A stretch of DNA of 44,625 bases. Origin: Candidatus Avimonas faecium. GTDB taxonomy: Bacteria; Bacillota; Clostridia; Oscillospirales; Acutalibacteraceae. Below the pieces are notes generated by a model, which saw nothing but the letters and a program-made list of their open reading frames with translations, was not told the origin of the DNA and did not search any database. Where the stretch lies: contig CAJFQI010000013.1 in assembly GCA_904419005.1 (NCBI GenBank), positions 1 to 44,625 on the forward strand, read 5' to 3'. The position numbers and the translations under genes are program-made. Positions 17,131-26,198 of the stretch are shown piece after piece (position 1 is the stretch's first letter; every line of letters starts with the position of its first letter).

Positions 17131-19506
17131 TCAGCCGCCTATCCCGCCGTCCTCCTGCCCCTGCCAAAATTCCCGGATTTCCCGTTCCAGCGCCTCCGGC
17201 GTATGGACCAGGCGACAGCCGTGCCAATGCTCCGGAAACAGGCGCAGATAGGCGGGGGAAGCAAAGCGGTCGTCAACCAGCACCACCACGCCGCGATCCT
17301 CCTCCCCCCGGATGACCCGGCCGGCCGCCTGCAGCACCTTGTTCATGCCGGGGTATTGGTAGGCGAATTCGTAGCCCGTCCCCCCGTTGCGGTTATAGTA
17401 GTCCCGGATGCGGTTCTGCTCCCTGCCGATCTGGGGAAGCCCCACCCCCACCACGACCGTGCCGATGAGCCGGTCGCCCTTGAGGTCGATCCCCTCCGAA
17501 TAGATGCCGCCCAGCACGCAGAAGCCCACCAGCGTTTGCGCATTCGTCCGGTCAAACCGCGCAAGGAAGGCCTCCCTCTCCTCCTCGCTCATCCCGCTTT
17601 GCTGTAGGAGGGTATCCACCCCCGGATACAAGGAGGAAAAGGCCTCGTACACCTCGTTCATATATTGATAGGAGGGGAAATAGACCATATAGTTGCCGGT
17701 CTTGGCCTGTACGGTACGGGCAATCAGCTCCGCGATCGGGCGGAGGCTGGCTTCCCGGTCCCGGTAGCGGGTGCTGACCCGGTCGGCGACCAGCAGCTTG
17801 AGGTGGTCCCGCTCAAAGGGCGAGGGAAGGGCCAGACGGCGGGAATCCTCGTCTCCCCCCAGCACGGCGGAAAAATAGGTAAGCGGGGTAAGGGTGGCGG
17901 AGAAGAACACGGCCGCCCGCCCGCGGTCAAGCGCCGCCCGGATCAGGCCGGAGGGGTCAAGGCAGCAGAGCTTGACCGTCACCTCGCTGCCCCACGCCTC
18001 CACCGCTGTCAGGTATTTTTCATCGTACAGCTCCAGGATCTTCAGGTACAGCAGCGCGTCAAAATACAACTGAAGGAGATCCGGCTCGTCGGGGGAATCG
18101 GGGTGCCGTTTGAAAAAGCCTTCGCATTCCTCGGTAAAGCGCACAAGCGCCCTGCCCAGCTCGTCCGGAGGCAGGAGCTGCTCCACATACCGCTGATCCC
18201 CGCACTGCTTGCGCAAGGCGATAAATTCCTCGTTGACGGCGCCGAGAGCCCGGGACATGGCCTTGTCCTGCGAAGCAATACGGCGCTTGAGTTCCAGGAA
18301 CATGGCCTTTTCCAAGCCGGCAGAATACATCTCCCGCGCGCGGTCCACCAGATTATGCGCTTCGTCAATCAGAAAGGCGTATTCGCCCCGCCCTTCCGCA
18401 AAAAAGCGCTTGAGGTACATCATCGGGTCAAACAGGTAATTGTAGTCGCAGATGACGCCGTCGCACCAAAGGGACAGGTCCAGCGCCAGCTCAAACGGGC
18501 AGACGCGTCCCTGCCGCGCCGCCTGCTCAATCCGTTCCCTGGTCATATGGTCTTCCGACTGCAGCAGCGCAAACAGCACGTCGTTGACCCGGTCGTAATG
18601 GCCGTCCGCATAAGGGCATTGCTCCGGGTTGCAGGCGGTTTCGTCCAGAAAGCAGATCTTATCCTTGGCGGTCAGAGTAACGGTTTTCAAGGCCAAGCCG
18701 CTTTCCCGCATATGGGCGAAGGCCTCCTCCGCGACCTGGCGGGTGATGGTTTTGGCCGTGAGGTAAAAAATCTTGGCGATGTACCCTTCCCCCATCGCCT
18801 TGACCGAGGGAAACAGGGTCGAAATCGTCTTGCCGATGCCGGTCGGCGCCTGGCAGAAGGCGGTCCCCTCCTCCACAATCGTGCGGTACGTCGTCACCGC
18901 CAGGGAACGCTGCCCCCGGCGGTAGGACGGGAAGGGAAAGGGCAGCGCTGCAATGGATGCGTTCCGCTTCTCGGCCCATTCGCAGGAAAAATCCGCCCAT
19001 TTTTTATAACGGGCCAGCAGGTCCTCATACGCCGCCGCCAGCTCCTCGGCGGTAAACGTCCGGATGAACCGCTTGGTCCCGTCCGGATCGCCGAATTCGC
19101 CGACATGCACATAGGTAAGCTGTACATCCATCCGCTCCCGATCGTTTTGGAGCGCGTAAAAATAAGCGTAGCACATCGCCTGCGCCCAATGAAGACGGTT
19201 GTAATCCTCCTCTATGGCCGCGAGATCCAGACGGGTGGTCTTGATCTCGTCAACCGCCGCCGTCTCCTCCTGCGTGATGATCCCGTCGGCGCGGCCCTCT
19301 ACGGTAAAGGCGATCCCCTCGTACTCCTGCGTATGGCGGAAAAAAACTTCCGCCTGGTAGTACTCCCCCCCCGCTTTCTGGATCCGGCGGTGGATGCGGC
19401 TGCCTTCCTGCGCGCGGTCCATCCCGCCGGAGCGGTTATCAATGCTGCCGCCGCGCAGGACGAATTCCACCAACTGCCGTACCGACAGCTTGACGTTTTT
19501 TTCCAC
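17131..19506 (-). CDS. DinG/Rad3-type helicase with N-terminal PD-(D/E)XK nuclease-like domain
   Basis: A DNA helicase of 791 residues. Residues about 1-190 look like a RecB/Cas4-type PD-(D/E)XK nuclease (EGRADGI followed by DEIKTTR, i.e. D74 and E87-x-K89). The helicase part has Walker A APTGIGKT (220-227), four cysteines at about 285, 292, 297 and 336 in the XPD/DinG iron-sulfur position, a DEAH box (LIDEAHN), SATL (motif III-like), and C-terminal motifs YSEGIDLKG and QAAGRVIRG. It should unwind DNA 5' to 3' and may cut it, in repair or replication restart. GTG at 19506 was chosen because GGGAGG lies 7 nt upstream; an ATG at 19521 has no site. Whether the nuclease is active is not known. 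Confidence 0.85.
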   Translation of the reverse strand: MEKNVKLSVRQLVEFVLRGGSIDNRSGGMDRAQEGSRIHRRIQKAGGEYYQAEVFFRHTQEYEGIAFTVEGRADGIITQEETAAVDEIKTTRLDLAAIEEDYNRLHWAQAMCYAYFYALQNDRERMDVQLTYVHVGEFGDPDGTKRFIRTFTAEELAAAYEDLLARYKKWADFSCEWAEKRNASIAALPFPFPSYRRGQRSLAVTTYRTIVEEGTAFCQAPTGIGKTISTLFPSVKAMGEGYIAKIFYLTAKTITRQVAEEAFAHMRESGLALKTVTLTAKDKICFLDETACNPEQCPYADGHYDRVNDVLFALLQSEDHMTRERIEQAARQGRVCPFELALDLSLWCDGVICDYNYLFDPMMYLKRFFAEGRGEYAFLIDEAHNLVDRAREMYSAGLEKAMFLELKRRIASQDKAMSRALGAVNEEFIALRKQCGDQRYVEQLLPPDELGRALVRFTEECEGFFKRHPDSPDEPDLLQLYFDALLYLKILELYDEKYLTAVEAWGSEVTVKLCCLDPSGLIRAALDRGRAAVFFSATLTPLTYFSAVLGGDEDSRRLALPSPFERDHLKLLVADRVSTRYRDREASLRPIAELIARTVQAKTGNYMVYFPSYQYMNEVYEAFSSLYPGVDTLLQQSGMSEEEREAFLARFDRTNAQTLVGFCVLGGIYSEGIDLKGDRLIGTVVVGVGLPQIGREQNRIRDYYNRNGGTGYEFAYQYPGMNKVLQAAGRVIRGEEDRGVVVLVDDRFASPAYLRLFPEHWHGCRLVHTPEALEREIREFWQGQEDGGIGG

Positions 19507-19559
19507 ACGACGGCCTCCCATTGCGTTGGTTTATTTTTGCACAGGTGTTTTCATTTTTA

Positions 19560-19618
19560 TTATACCACAAAAGCGGAGGGGAGAACAATAGTTTCTCTCC
19601 TCCGCTTTTGTGGTATAA
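19560..19618. terminator. Long hairpin, bidirectional terminator with embedded promoter-like box
   Basis: Arms of 25 and 23 bp (19560-19584 and 19596-19618) are complementary apart from a 2-nt bulge, around an 11-nt loop. The GC core is flanked by AAAA and TTTT, as in bidirectional terminators. The outer end of the arm on the minus strand reads GTGGTATAAT, a good -10 for the helicase gene, with a TTGTTC 18 bp upstream in the loop. Confidence 0.75.
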
Positions 19619-19707
19619 GCAGTACGGCAAGGCCGGACCGCGCAACAGGGAACCCGGGCCCAAAAACCTGGGAACCCGGACAAGATAAGCGACTGGCTGC
19701 TTTGGCG

Positions 19708-20043
19708 TCATTCCCAGGTCTTCCACACCTCCGGCCGATACCCGACGGTCGCCTGGCGGCCGTTGCGGACGATCGGCGTGCGCAGCAGCCGGGGATTCTC
19801 CAGCAGCTTGGCCTGTTTATCCGCGTCGTACGCCAGATACCGCAAAAGGGCCGCGTCCGGCGCCGTATCGTCCACCAAGGCATCAAGGCCGCCGACAGCG
19901 GATTGGACGCTGGCCAGCTCCCCCTTGCTCAGCCCCTTTTTCAGCAGGTCAACGCTTTGGAACCGGATTCCCCGTTCTTTGAAATACCGCTCCGCTTTCT
20001 TGGTATCAAAGCATTTGGCTTTCCCAAAGATCTGGATATTCAT
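19708..20043 (-). CDS. ArsC/Spx-family thioredoxin-fold protein
   Basis: Small protein of 111 residues of the ArsC/Spx/YffB superfamily. It shows the beta-alpha start NIQIFGKAKCFDTKKAERYF with a single cysteine (no CxxC partner; C-F-D-T), the central GLSKGEL helix, and the RTPIVRNG cis-proline strand, then the terminal GYRPEVWKTW. It may be a glutaredoxin-like or arsenate-reductase-like enzyme or an RNA-polymerase-binding Spx relative; the lack of a CxxC argues against classic Spx redox sensing. Start at 20043 is behind GGGGGA. It lies between two strong hairpins, so it is probably its own transcription unit. No ars genes are near. Confidence 0.8.
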   Translation of the reverse strand: MNIQIFGKAKCFDTKKAERYFKERGIRFQSVDLLKKGLSKGELASVQSAVGGLDALVDDTAPDAALLRYLAYDADKQAKLLENPRLLRTPIVRNGRQATVGYRPEVWKTWE

Positions 20044-20068
20044 TGATGTAGTTTCCCCCAAAACGGTT

Positions 20069-20105
20069 AAAGGGGCCGCCGCAAGCCCACTGCGGCGGCC
20101 CCTTT
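20069..20105 (-). terminator. Terminator after the putP operon
   Basis: A perfect 15-bp stem (20069-20083 against 20091-20105) with a 7-nt loop, made almost wholly of G and C and closed by AAA/TTT. It lies 28 bp after the putP stop. Confidence 0.75.
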
Positions 20106-20132
20106 GATATGCAGACGAACGACCCCGCCGGC

Positions 20133-21668
20133 TTATTCCACCGGCCGGTCGGAAGCCGCCAGCTCAAATTCCTCCTCCATCTCCTTGGAGGGCTTTTTGC
20201 CCAGCAAACTGACGACGAGAATGGCCACGCAGGCCACCAGGAAGGAGGGCAGAAGCTCGTAAATCTCCCAGACGCCGCCCAAGGGATTAAGCAGGAATTT
20301 CCAGACGAACACCATGACTCCGCCCGAAAGCATCCCCGCAAAAGCTCCCCAGAGGGTCGTCCGCTTCCAAAACAGGGCGAACAGGATTACCGGGCCGAAC
20401 GCCGCGCCGAAGCCGGCCCAGGCAAAGGAAACGATCTCAAAAATCGAGCTGTCCGGATCCAAAGCCAGGATTGCGCCGATCACCGCGATGACAATTACCG
20501 TGATACGGGAAATCCACATGACGGTTTTATCGCTCGCCTTTTTGTAAATCAGGCCCTTGACAAAGTTCTGCGATACGCTGGAGGAAGCCACCAGCAGCTG
20601 GGAATCGGAGGTGGACATCGTAGCGGCCAGGATACCCGCCAGGATCAATCCCGCAATCAGCGCGGTGACGATACCGTTGCTGCCAAGGATTTCCGATATC
20701 TTGATAAAGATGGTTTCCGCTTCGGCGCTGGTGGTAAATTCGCCGGGCAGCATCGCCGACCCGACAATGCCGATCACCACCGCCGCCGCCAGGGAAATCA
20801 CCACCCAGACCGTGGCGATCCGGCGGGAGGTTTTGAGCTCGCGCGGGTTGCGGATAGCCATAAACCGCAGCAGGACATGGGGCATTCCAAAATAGCCAAG
20901 GCCCCACGCGATCATTGAGCAGATCTTCAGCGCGCCATAGGGAGCCGCCTCGCCGGTGGACGGGTTATAGGTCTGAATCATGCTCAAGAAGCCGGGCATA
21001 GACCGGGCGTTGTCAATCACCGCGCCGACGCCGCCGGCCGATACCACGCCGAAAACCAGAATGATCACCAGCGCGCTCGACATCAGGAAGCCCTGGATGG
21101 TGTCGGTGGTGCTTTCCGCCAAAAAGCCGCCGATGGCCGTATACAGCACGATGACCAGGGCGCTGATCAGCATGGCTGCCGTATAATTGAGGCCGAAAAT
21201 GCTCTGGAACAGGCGGCCGCAGGCGGCAAATCCCGACGCGGTATAGGGGACGAAAAAGACCAGGATGACGATGGCCGAAATGCTCATCAGCACCTTGTTC
21301 TTGTCGTGAAAGCGGTTAGAGAAAAAGTCCGGGATGGTGATGGAGTTCCCTGCCACCACCGTATACCGGCGGAGCCGCTTAGCCACAACCAGCCAGTTGA
21401 CATAGGTGCCGACCGCCAGGCCGATCGCCGTCCAGCCGGCATCCGCAAAACCGGTCAGGTAGGCAAGGCCCGGCAGCCCCATCAGCAGCCAGCTGCTCAT
21501 GTCCGAAGCCTCCGCGCTCATGGCGGTAACCAGCGGGCTCAGTCCCCGGCCGCCCAGGTAGAATTCACCTGCCGTTTTGCTTTTCCGCGCGTATAAGACC
21601 CCTACTACCAGCACCAGGACCATATATAAGGCCATGGCGATCAGCATACAAATATGTTCCGTTGTCAC
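20133..21668 (-). CDS. putP: Sodium/proline symporter
   Basis: Inner-membrane Na+-coupled solute symporter of the SSS family, 511 residues, about 13 transmembrane helices. Matches PutP in the regions MLIAMALYMVLVLVVGVLYARK, FYLGGRGLSPLVTAMSAEASDMSSWLLMG (substrate/Na+ site), WTAIGLAVGTYVNWLVVAKRLRRYT and SILAGILAATMSTSDSQLL-like TM9 (GILAATMSTSDSQLLVASS). The start is GTG at 21668, 5 nt after GAGGAGGAG. It follows rarA by 36 bp and is the last gene of a probable glyA-esterase-rarA-putP unit. Proline as substrate is the family default; other substrates of SSS carriers are not excluded. Confidence 0.92.
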   Translation of the reverse strand: MTTEHICMLIAMALYMVLVLVVGVLYARKSKTAGEFYLGGRGLSPLVTAMSAEASDMSSWLLMGLPGLAYLTGFADAGWTAIGLAVGTYVNWLVVAKRLRRYTVVAGNSITIPDFFSNRFHDKNKVLMSISAIVILVFFVPYTASGFAACGRLFQSIFGLNYTAAMLISALVIVLYTAIGGFLAESTTDTIQGFLMSSALVIILVFGVVSAGGVGAVIDNARSMPGFLSMIQTYNPSTGEAAPYGALKICSMIAWGLGYFGMPHVLLRFMAIRNPRELKTSRRIATVWVVISLAAAVVIGIVGSAMLPGEFTTSAEAETIFIKISEILGSNGIVTALIAGLILAGILAATMSTSDSQLLVASSSVSQNFVKGLIYKKASDKTVMWISRITVIVIAVIGAILALDPDSSIFEIVSFAWAGFGAAFGPVILFALFWKRTTLWGAFAGMLSGGVMVFVWKFLLNPLGGVWEIYELLPSFLVACVAILVVSLLGKKPSKEMEEEFELAASDRPVE

Positions 21669-21704
21669 GCATTCTCCTCCTCTAATACTTTTTCCTCCAG
21701 GGGG

Positions 21705-23000
21705 TTATTTGTCGCCTGTCCCATCGCGTCTGCCCGGCTTTTTAATCGCGTCCCAATACGCCTTATAGGCCTGCTCGTTTTTGTTGTTGCCCGGCACATA
21801 GTACACTTTGTCCTTGATGGCGTCCGGCAGATACTGCTGCTCCACCCAGCTGCCGGGGAAATCGTGCGGATACAGATAAAACTGACCTTTGCGCTCCGCG
21901 TCCTCCCCATCATAGTGCTTGTTCTGAAGCTGGCGGGGGATCGGGCCGGAGATGCCGGCCTGCACGTCCGCCATCGCGGCATGGAACGCGTTGGCCGCCG
22001 CGTTGGACTTGGGAGCGTTGCACACCATGATGACCGCACAGGACAAGGGATGGAGCGCTTCGGGCAGGCCGACCTGCATCGCCGCGTCCACCGCCGCCTT
22101 GACGATGGGGATGATCATGGGATAGGCCAGGCCGACATCCTCGCAGGCACAGACCATCAGCCGCCGGCAGGCGGAGGGCAGGTCCCCCGCATTAAGCAGG
22201 CGGGCCAGGTAATGGATCGCCGCGTTGGGGTCGGAGCCGCGCATCGACTTCTGGTAGGCGGAGACGATGTCGTAATGCTCGTCCCCATCCCGGTCGTACC
22301 GCATCGCGCTGCGCTGGGCCAGCTGGTCGGCCAGGTCCGCGGTAATATGCAGGGCTCCTTCCGCATCCGGGGACGCCGCCAGGGTGCAGAGCTCCACCGC
22401 GTTGATCGCCTTGCGGACATCCCCGCCGCAGGCGGTGGCAATATGCTTCAACGCCTCCGGCTCTACGGAAATGGACAGGGACTGCTCCGTTTCCAAAAAG
22501 CGGAAGGCCCGCTCCACCGCCCGCTCAATATCCGCCGGCTCCACCGATTTGAATTCAAACACCGTCGAACGGCTCAAAATCGCGCTGTAGACGTAAAAAT
22601 ACGGGTTCTCCGTCGTGGAGGCGATCAGGGTGATCCGCCCATTTTCAATATGCTCGAGCAGCGTCTGCTGCTGCTTTTTGTTGAAATACTGGATCTCGTC
22701 CAGATATAGGAGCACCCCGTTGACCGCCGCCAGGGTATCCAGCTCCTCAACCACCGCCTTGATATCGGCGGTAGACGCAGTGGTACCGTTCAGCCGGTGG
22801 AGGCGCATATCCGTCTTCCGGGCGATAATCCGGGCCAGCGTGGTTTTTCCCACGCCGGACGGCCCGTAGAATATCAAATTGGGGATGCGGCCCGAATCAA
22901 TGATCCCCCGCAGCGCCTTCCCGGGCGCCAGCAGGTGACGCTGGCCCACCATGTCGTCCAGCGTCTCGGGCCGCAGCCGGTCGGCAAGCGGCGCAGCCAA
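21705..23000 (-). CDS. rarA: Replication-associated recombination protein A (RarA/MgsA AAA+ ATPase)
   Basis: AAA+ ATPase related to clamp loaders and RuvB that acts at stalled replication forks. 431 residues. Motifs: PLADRLRPETLDDMVGQRHLL at the N-terminus, Walker A GPSGVGKTT, Walker B YLDEIQYF, sensor 1 STTENPYF, then the conserved C-terminal tetramerisation part (SACRRLMVCACEDVGLAYP, QLQNKHYDGE, FYLYPHDFPGSWVEQQYLP). The TTG at 23000 was chosen because AAAGGAG lies 9 nt upstream; the ATG at 23021 has no site and the apparent extension would cover the ribosome site. Confidence 0.93.
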   Translation of the reverse strand: MAAPLADRLRPETLDDMVGQRHLLAPGKALRGIIDSGRIPNLIFYGPSGVGKTTLARIIARKTDMRLHRLNGTTASTADIKAVVEELDTLAAVNGVLLYLDEIQYFNKKQQQTLLEHIENGRITLIASTTENPYFYVYSAILSRSTVFEFKSVEPADIERAVERAFRFLETEQSLSISVEPEALKHIATACGGDVRKAINAVELCTLAASPDAEGALHITADLADQLAQRSAMRYDRDGDEHYDIVSAYQKSMRGSDPNAAIHYLARLLNAGDLPSACRRLMVCACEDVGLAYPMIIPIVKAAVDAAMQVGLPEALHPLSCAVIMVCNAPKSNAAANAFHAAMADVQAGISGPIPRQLQNKHYDGEDAERKGQFYLYPHDFPGSWVEQQYLPDAIKDKVYYVPGNNKNEQAYKAYWDAIKKPGRRDGTGDK

Positions 23001-23048
23001 GCAAACCACTCCTTTTCCCATAGGGTTTCAAGCAATGGCGCTGCGGAA

Positions 23049-23816
23049 TCAGCCTTCCCGCGCCTGGACGGCCGCCGAACGGCATACGGTAAAGAACTCA
23101 AACGCACGGCGGATGCTTTCATCCCAAAAATCCCAGTCGTGGCCTCCCGGCCATTCCTCATAGGTGTGGGCGATCCCCAGCGATTCCAGATGCCGGCGGA
23201 AGCGCTGGTGGTCCTCATACATAAAGTCGGATTGCCCGCAGGTGATGTACAGCGGAGGGCAGCCCCCCTGCTTCGCCAGGCGCTCAGCCAGGAAAAACAG
23301 GTCGTTTTCCGGCGCAAACTGACCGCCGCTGATCCCGACCGTTTCATTAGGCGGCCAGCCTCCCGCCTCCAGACGGGAGCGGGCGTCCACGGCGCCGGAA
23401 AAGCTTGCGGCACCAGCATACGCTCCCGGCTGGCGGAAAGCCGCCTTGAGCGCGCCGTAACCGCCCATAGAAAGTCCGGCGATAAAGGTGTCTTCCGGTT
23501 TGCCCGAAAGACGGAACATCTTCTGGCAAAGGGCAGGAAGCTCCTGCGCTATATAGGTATAATATTTTAGGCCGTAGGCCATATCGGAGTAAAAGCTGCG
23601 CTGCACCTCCGGCATCACCACGGCAAAGCCGGCCTGTTCGGCGTAATAATCCACCCGGCTGCGGCGCAGCCACGCTGAGTAGTTATCCGAAAGCCCGTGC
23701 AGGAGGTACAGCACAGGCATATCCTCCGCGGGACGGCCTTCCGCCGGCAGCACAACCGCCAGAGAGGTCATCATTTGCAGGGATTCCGAAAAGATCGTTC
23801 CTTCAAAAACAGCCAT
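23049..23816 (-). CDS. Esterase of the EstA/esterase D type (alpha/beta hydrolase)
   Basis: Cytoplasmic serine esterase of 255 residues, resembling tributyrin esterase EstA and S-formylglutathione hydrolases. The nucleophile elbow is GLSMGGYG, the acid is in TCGQSDFMYED and the histidine in WPGGHDWDFW; the oxyanion region is LYLLHGLSDNYSAW. No signal peptide. It is 24 bp from glyA and 48 bp from rarA on the same strand. Substrate unknown: short-chain acyl or acetyl esters are typical for the family. S-formylglutathione hydrolysis is unlikely without a neighbouring formaldehyde dehydrogenase. Confidence 0.87.
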   Translation of the reverse strand: MAVFEGTIFSESLQMMTSLAVVLPAEGRPAEDMPVLYLLHGLSDNYSAWLRRSRVDYYAEQAGFAVVMPEVQRSFYSDMAYGLKYYTYIAQELPALCQKMFRLSGKPEDTFIAGLSMGGYGALKAAFRQPGAYAGAASFSGAVDARSRLEAGGWPPNETVGISGGQFAPENDLFFLAERLAKQGGCPPLYITCGQSDFMYEDHQRFRRHLESLGIAHTYEEWPGGHDWDFWDESIRRAFEFFTVCRSAAVQAREG

Positions 23817-23840
23817 GGCGACGGCTCCTTTCCCGAACGA

Positions 23841-25091
23841 TCAATACAACGGATACTTCGCGCACAGCTCGTTGACGCCCGCGCGGATGGCGTCGGCCCT
23901 GCCCTCAAAATCTTGGACCGCATCGGCAATAAAGCCCGCGATCCGGTCCATATCCGCTTCCTTGAGCCCGCGGCTGGTCACCGCCGGGGTGCCGATGCGG
24001 ATACCGCTGGTCACGAAGGGGGAAAGCGGCTCGTTGGGGATGGTGTTCTTGTTGACGGTGATATACACCTCATCCAGTCGGTGCTCCAGCTCCTTGCCGG
24101 TGATGCCGGTCTCCCGCAGGTCCATCAGCATCAGGTGGTTGTCGGTGCCGCCCGAAACCAGCTTCAGCCCGCGGTCCGTCAGCCCCTTGGCCAGCGCGGC
24201 GGCGTTGAGCCGGATCTGGTGCTGGTACGCCTTGAACTCGTCGGTCAGCGCTTCGCCGAAGCAGACCGCCTTGGCCGCGATCACATGCATCAGCGGGCCG
24301 CCCTGGGAGCCCGGGAACACCGCCTTGTCAATCGCCTTGGCATATTCCTGCTTGCAGAGAATCATGCCGCCCCGGGGGCCGCGCAGGGTTTTATGGGTGG
24401 TGGTGGTCACCACGTCGCAGTAGGGCACAGGGTTCATATGCTCCCCGGCCGCAACCAGGCCGGCAATGTGGGCCATGTCCACCATCAGCAGCGCGCCGCA
24501 GGCATCCGCGATTTCACGCAGCTTATCAAACCGGATTTCACGGGCATAGGCACTCGCCCCGGCAACAATCAGCTTGGGCTTGACCTCCATGGCCTGGGCC
24601 ATCAGCTTGTCATAATCAATATAGCCGGTTTCCTCATCCACACCGTAGGGCACAAAGTTGTACAGCGCGCCGGAAAAATTCACCGGGGAGCCGTGGGTCA
24701 GGTGCCCGCCGTGGGCCAGGTTCATCCCCAGGACGGTGTCGCCTGGCTTAATCAGGGCAAAATACGCCGCCTGGTTGGCCTGCGCGCCGGAATGGGGCTG
24801 GACGTTCGCATGCTCGGCCCCAAACAGCCGGCAGGCGCGCTCCCGCGCGATATTCTCCACCACGTCCACGCACTGGCAGCCGCCGTAATACCGCTTGCCC
24901 GGATAGCCCTCCGCGTATTTGTTGGTCAGCACGCTGCCCATCGCGGCCATCACCGCCGGGGAAACGATGTTTTCCGAGGCGATTAGCTCAAGGTTGCGGC
25001 GCTGGCGCAGCAGCTCCTGCTGCATGGCTTGTCCGACCTCCGGATCCGCCTGCTCGACGAAACCGATGGTATCCATCATGTTGGAGTACAT
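23841..25091 (-). CDS. glyA: Serine hydroxymethyltransferase
   Basis: PLP enzyme interconverting serine and glycine with tetrahydrofolate, the main source of one-carbon units. 416 residues, usual length. Hallmarks: [36 protein letters not shown] (split here across the N-terminus), [22 protein letters not shown]-like [26 protein letters not shown], and the PLP lysine in [15 protein letters not shown]. The start is 8 nt after AAAGGAGA. First gene of a probable four-gene unit; a promoter lies at 25136-25165. Confidence 0.97.
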   Translation of the reverse strand: MYSNMMDTIGFVEQADPEVGQAMQQELLRQRRNLELIASENIVSPAVMAAMGSVLTNKYAEGYPGKRYYGGCQCVDVVENIARERACRLFGAEHANVQPHSGAQANQAAYFALIKPGDTVLGMNLAHGGHLTHGSPVNFSGALYNFVPYGVDEETGYIDYDKLMAQAMEVKPKLIVAGASAYAREIRFDKLREIADACGALLMVDMAHIAGLVAAGEHMNPVPYCDVVTTTTHKTLRGPRGGMILCKQEYAKAIDKAVFPGSQGGPLMHVIAAKAVCFGEALTDEFKAYQHQIRLNAAALAKGLTDRGLKLVSGGTDNHLMLMDLRETGITGKELEHRLDEVYITVNKNTIPNEPLSPFVTSGIRIGTPAVTSRGLKEADMDRIAGFIADAVQDFEGRADAIRAGVNELCAKYPLY

Positions 25092-25135
25092 AGGCTTATC
25101 TCCTTTTCAATTGGGATGAAACAATAATTGCTTCT

Positions 25136-25165
25136 ATAATAGCACTTTGGCACGGTTTTCCGCAA
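25136..25165 (-). promoter_or_regulatory. Putative promoter of glyA
   Basis: On the minus strand TTGCGG (25160-25165), 18-bp spacer, TATTAT (25136-25141), about 45 bp upstream of the glyA start. It overlaps the T-run of the terminator of the gene before it. Confidence 0.5.
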
Positions 25166-25194
25166 GAGAAAAGCCGGAACTTTTCCGTCCCGGC
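25164..25194 (-). terminator. Terminator of the DNA glycosylase gene
   Basis: On the minus strand GCCGGGAC pairs with GTTCCGGC (25187-25194 with 25173-25180; one G-U), loop GGAAAA, then TTTTCTCTT. It begins 29 bp after the stop. Confidence 0.75.
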
Positions 25195-25222
25195 CCCAAA
25201 AAATCTGCAAGCCCCGCGTCCC

Positions 25223-25747
25223 CTATCGGCGGAGCGCGTCCACGTCTCCTCCGTCAGGCCCGTCCAGCCACCGCCGCAGAGGGAGCCAAAGCGCCTGCTT
25301 TTCCTCCAGCCGCATCGCCCGCGCCGGACTGGTTGAGGGCAGCGCGATCTTCGTCAGCCGCGCCCACGGATCCGGCTTTACCAGCTTAGCATACAGTGTG
25401 GACGCACCCTGCGAGTTAAAAAAGACGGCCTCAAGATCCGGGCAGCGGGCAGCCAAGGACGCAAAATCGTTCGGCCACGGCTTTCGGATCGTCGCGTCGG
25501 CGCTCCCGCGCCGCTCGCATTCCCGCAGCACATCCCAGAGGGCGATCCCCTTCTCCAAAAGAAAAGCCGTCCGTTCGGCATAGGCGGCCGGCGCCGGCCG
25601 CCCCCAAAGGCCGAACAGGATCCGCCAGAACGCATTCTGCGGGTTGCCGTAGTATTCCTGTTTCTCCAAGGACTGCACCGAAGGCATGGTGCCCAGAATC
25701 AGCACCCGCGCGTCCTCCCACGCGACCGGCAAAAGCCCCTGCGGCAT
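25223..25747 (-). CDS. DNA-deoxyinosine (hypoxanthine) glycosylase of the uracil-DNA glycosylase superfamily
   Basis: Base-excision enzyme of 174 residues. The superfamily motifs are visible: motif 1 ILGTMPSVQSL, then YYGNPQNAFWRIL, and motif 2 LPSTSPA near residue 150, typical of the hypoxanthine-DNA glycosylase family that removes deaminated adenine. There is no signal peptide. The start at 25747 has AAAGGAGGGG 6 nt upstream, so the longer open frame to 25864 is rejected. nth (another base-excision glycosylase) is divergently encoded about 450 bp away. Choice between deoxyinosine and uracil as substrate is by family resemblance. Confidence 0.82.
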   Translation of the reverse strand: MPQGLLPVAWEDARVLILGTMPSVQSLEKQEYYGNPQNAFWRILFGLWGRPAPAAYAERTAFLLEKGIALWDVLRECERRGSADATIRKPWPNDFASLAARCPDLEAVFFNSQGASTLYAKLVKPDPWARLTKIALPSTSPARAMRLEEKQALWLPLRRWLDGPDGGDVDALRR

Positions 25748-26078
25748 ACCGTCCCCTCCTTTGCTTATTCGTACCGCGCCAAAAGCGAAGCGGCCAGGGC
25801 GGCCGGCCCTCTTCCGCCGGCGCGCATCCTCCACCGGCCAGCAGCAGCACACGGCCGCTTCCACATAAAAGCAGCGTGCGGTATCCCCCCTTCCCAGATA
25901 AGAGGATATTGCCGTGGCGCAGATCCCCGTACGGGAGAAGCCGCCGCGGCAGGCCGATGTGCACCGGCCGTTTTTGCTATTTTACCAAAAGGCGGCCCCG
26001 GCGGCAAGGGGGCAAGCGGGGAAACACCTCCCCTCTCCGCCCGGGCCGGGAGGGGGAGACAAATCGCGGAAACTATGG
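25748..26078. other. Divergent intergenic region between the two DNA glycosylase genes
   Basis: GC-rich sequence with no convincing gene on either strand. Promoter-like elements are weak except the one for nth at its right end. Open frames here are long only because stop codons are rare at this composition. Confidence 0.45.
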
Positions 26079-26084
26079 TACAAT
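26076..26084 (+). promoter_or_regulatory. Extended -10 element upstream of nth
   Basis: TGGTACAAT (TACAAT at 26079-26084) is an extended -10 box; a GAGACA 17 bp upstream is a poor -35. The nth leader would be about 110 nt. Confidence 0.4.
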
Positions 26085-26198
26085 ATCCGACAGAAACCGA
26101 CCGCGCCGAAAAAGCCTTCGGCCGCGAAGGGAATACCCGAGAAAACGCCCCGCCGGGCGGAGGGCCGCCGGGCGGCTGCCAAAGGAGAGAAACTTCCC

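Noticed and set aside
17665-20046. Plus-strand open frame of about 790 codons
   Set aside because: It crosses the end of one conserved minus-strand gene, a long hairpin, and another gene; composition is that of a shadow frame.
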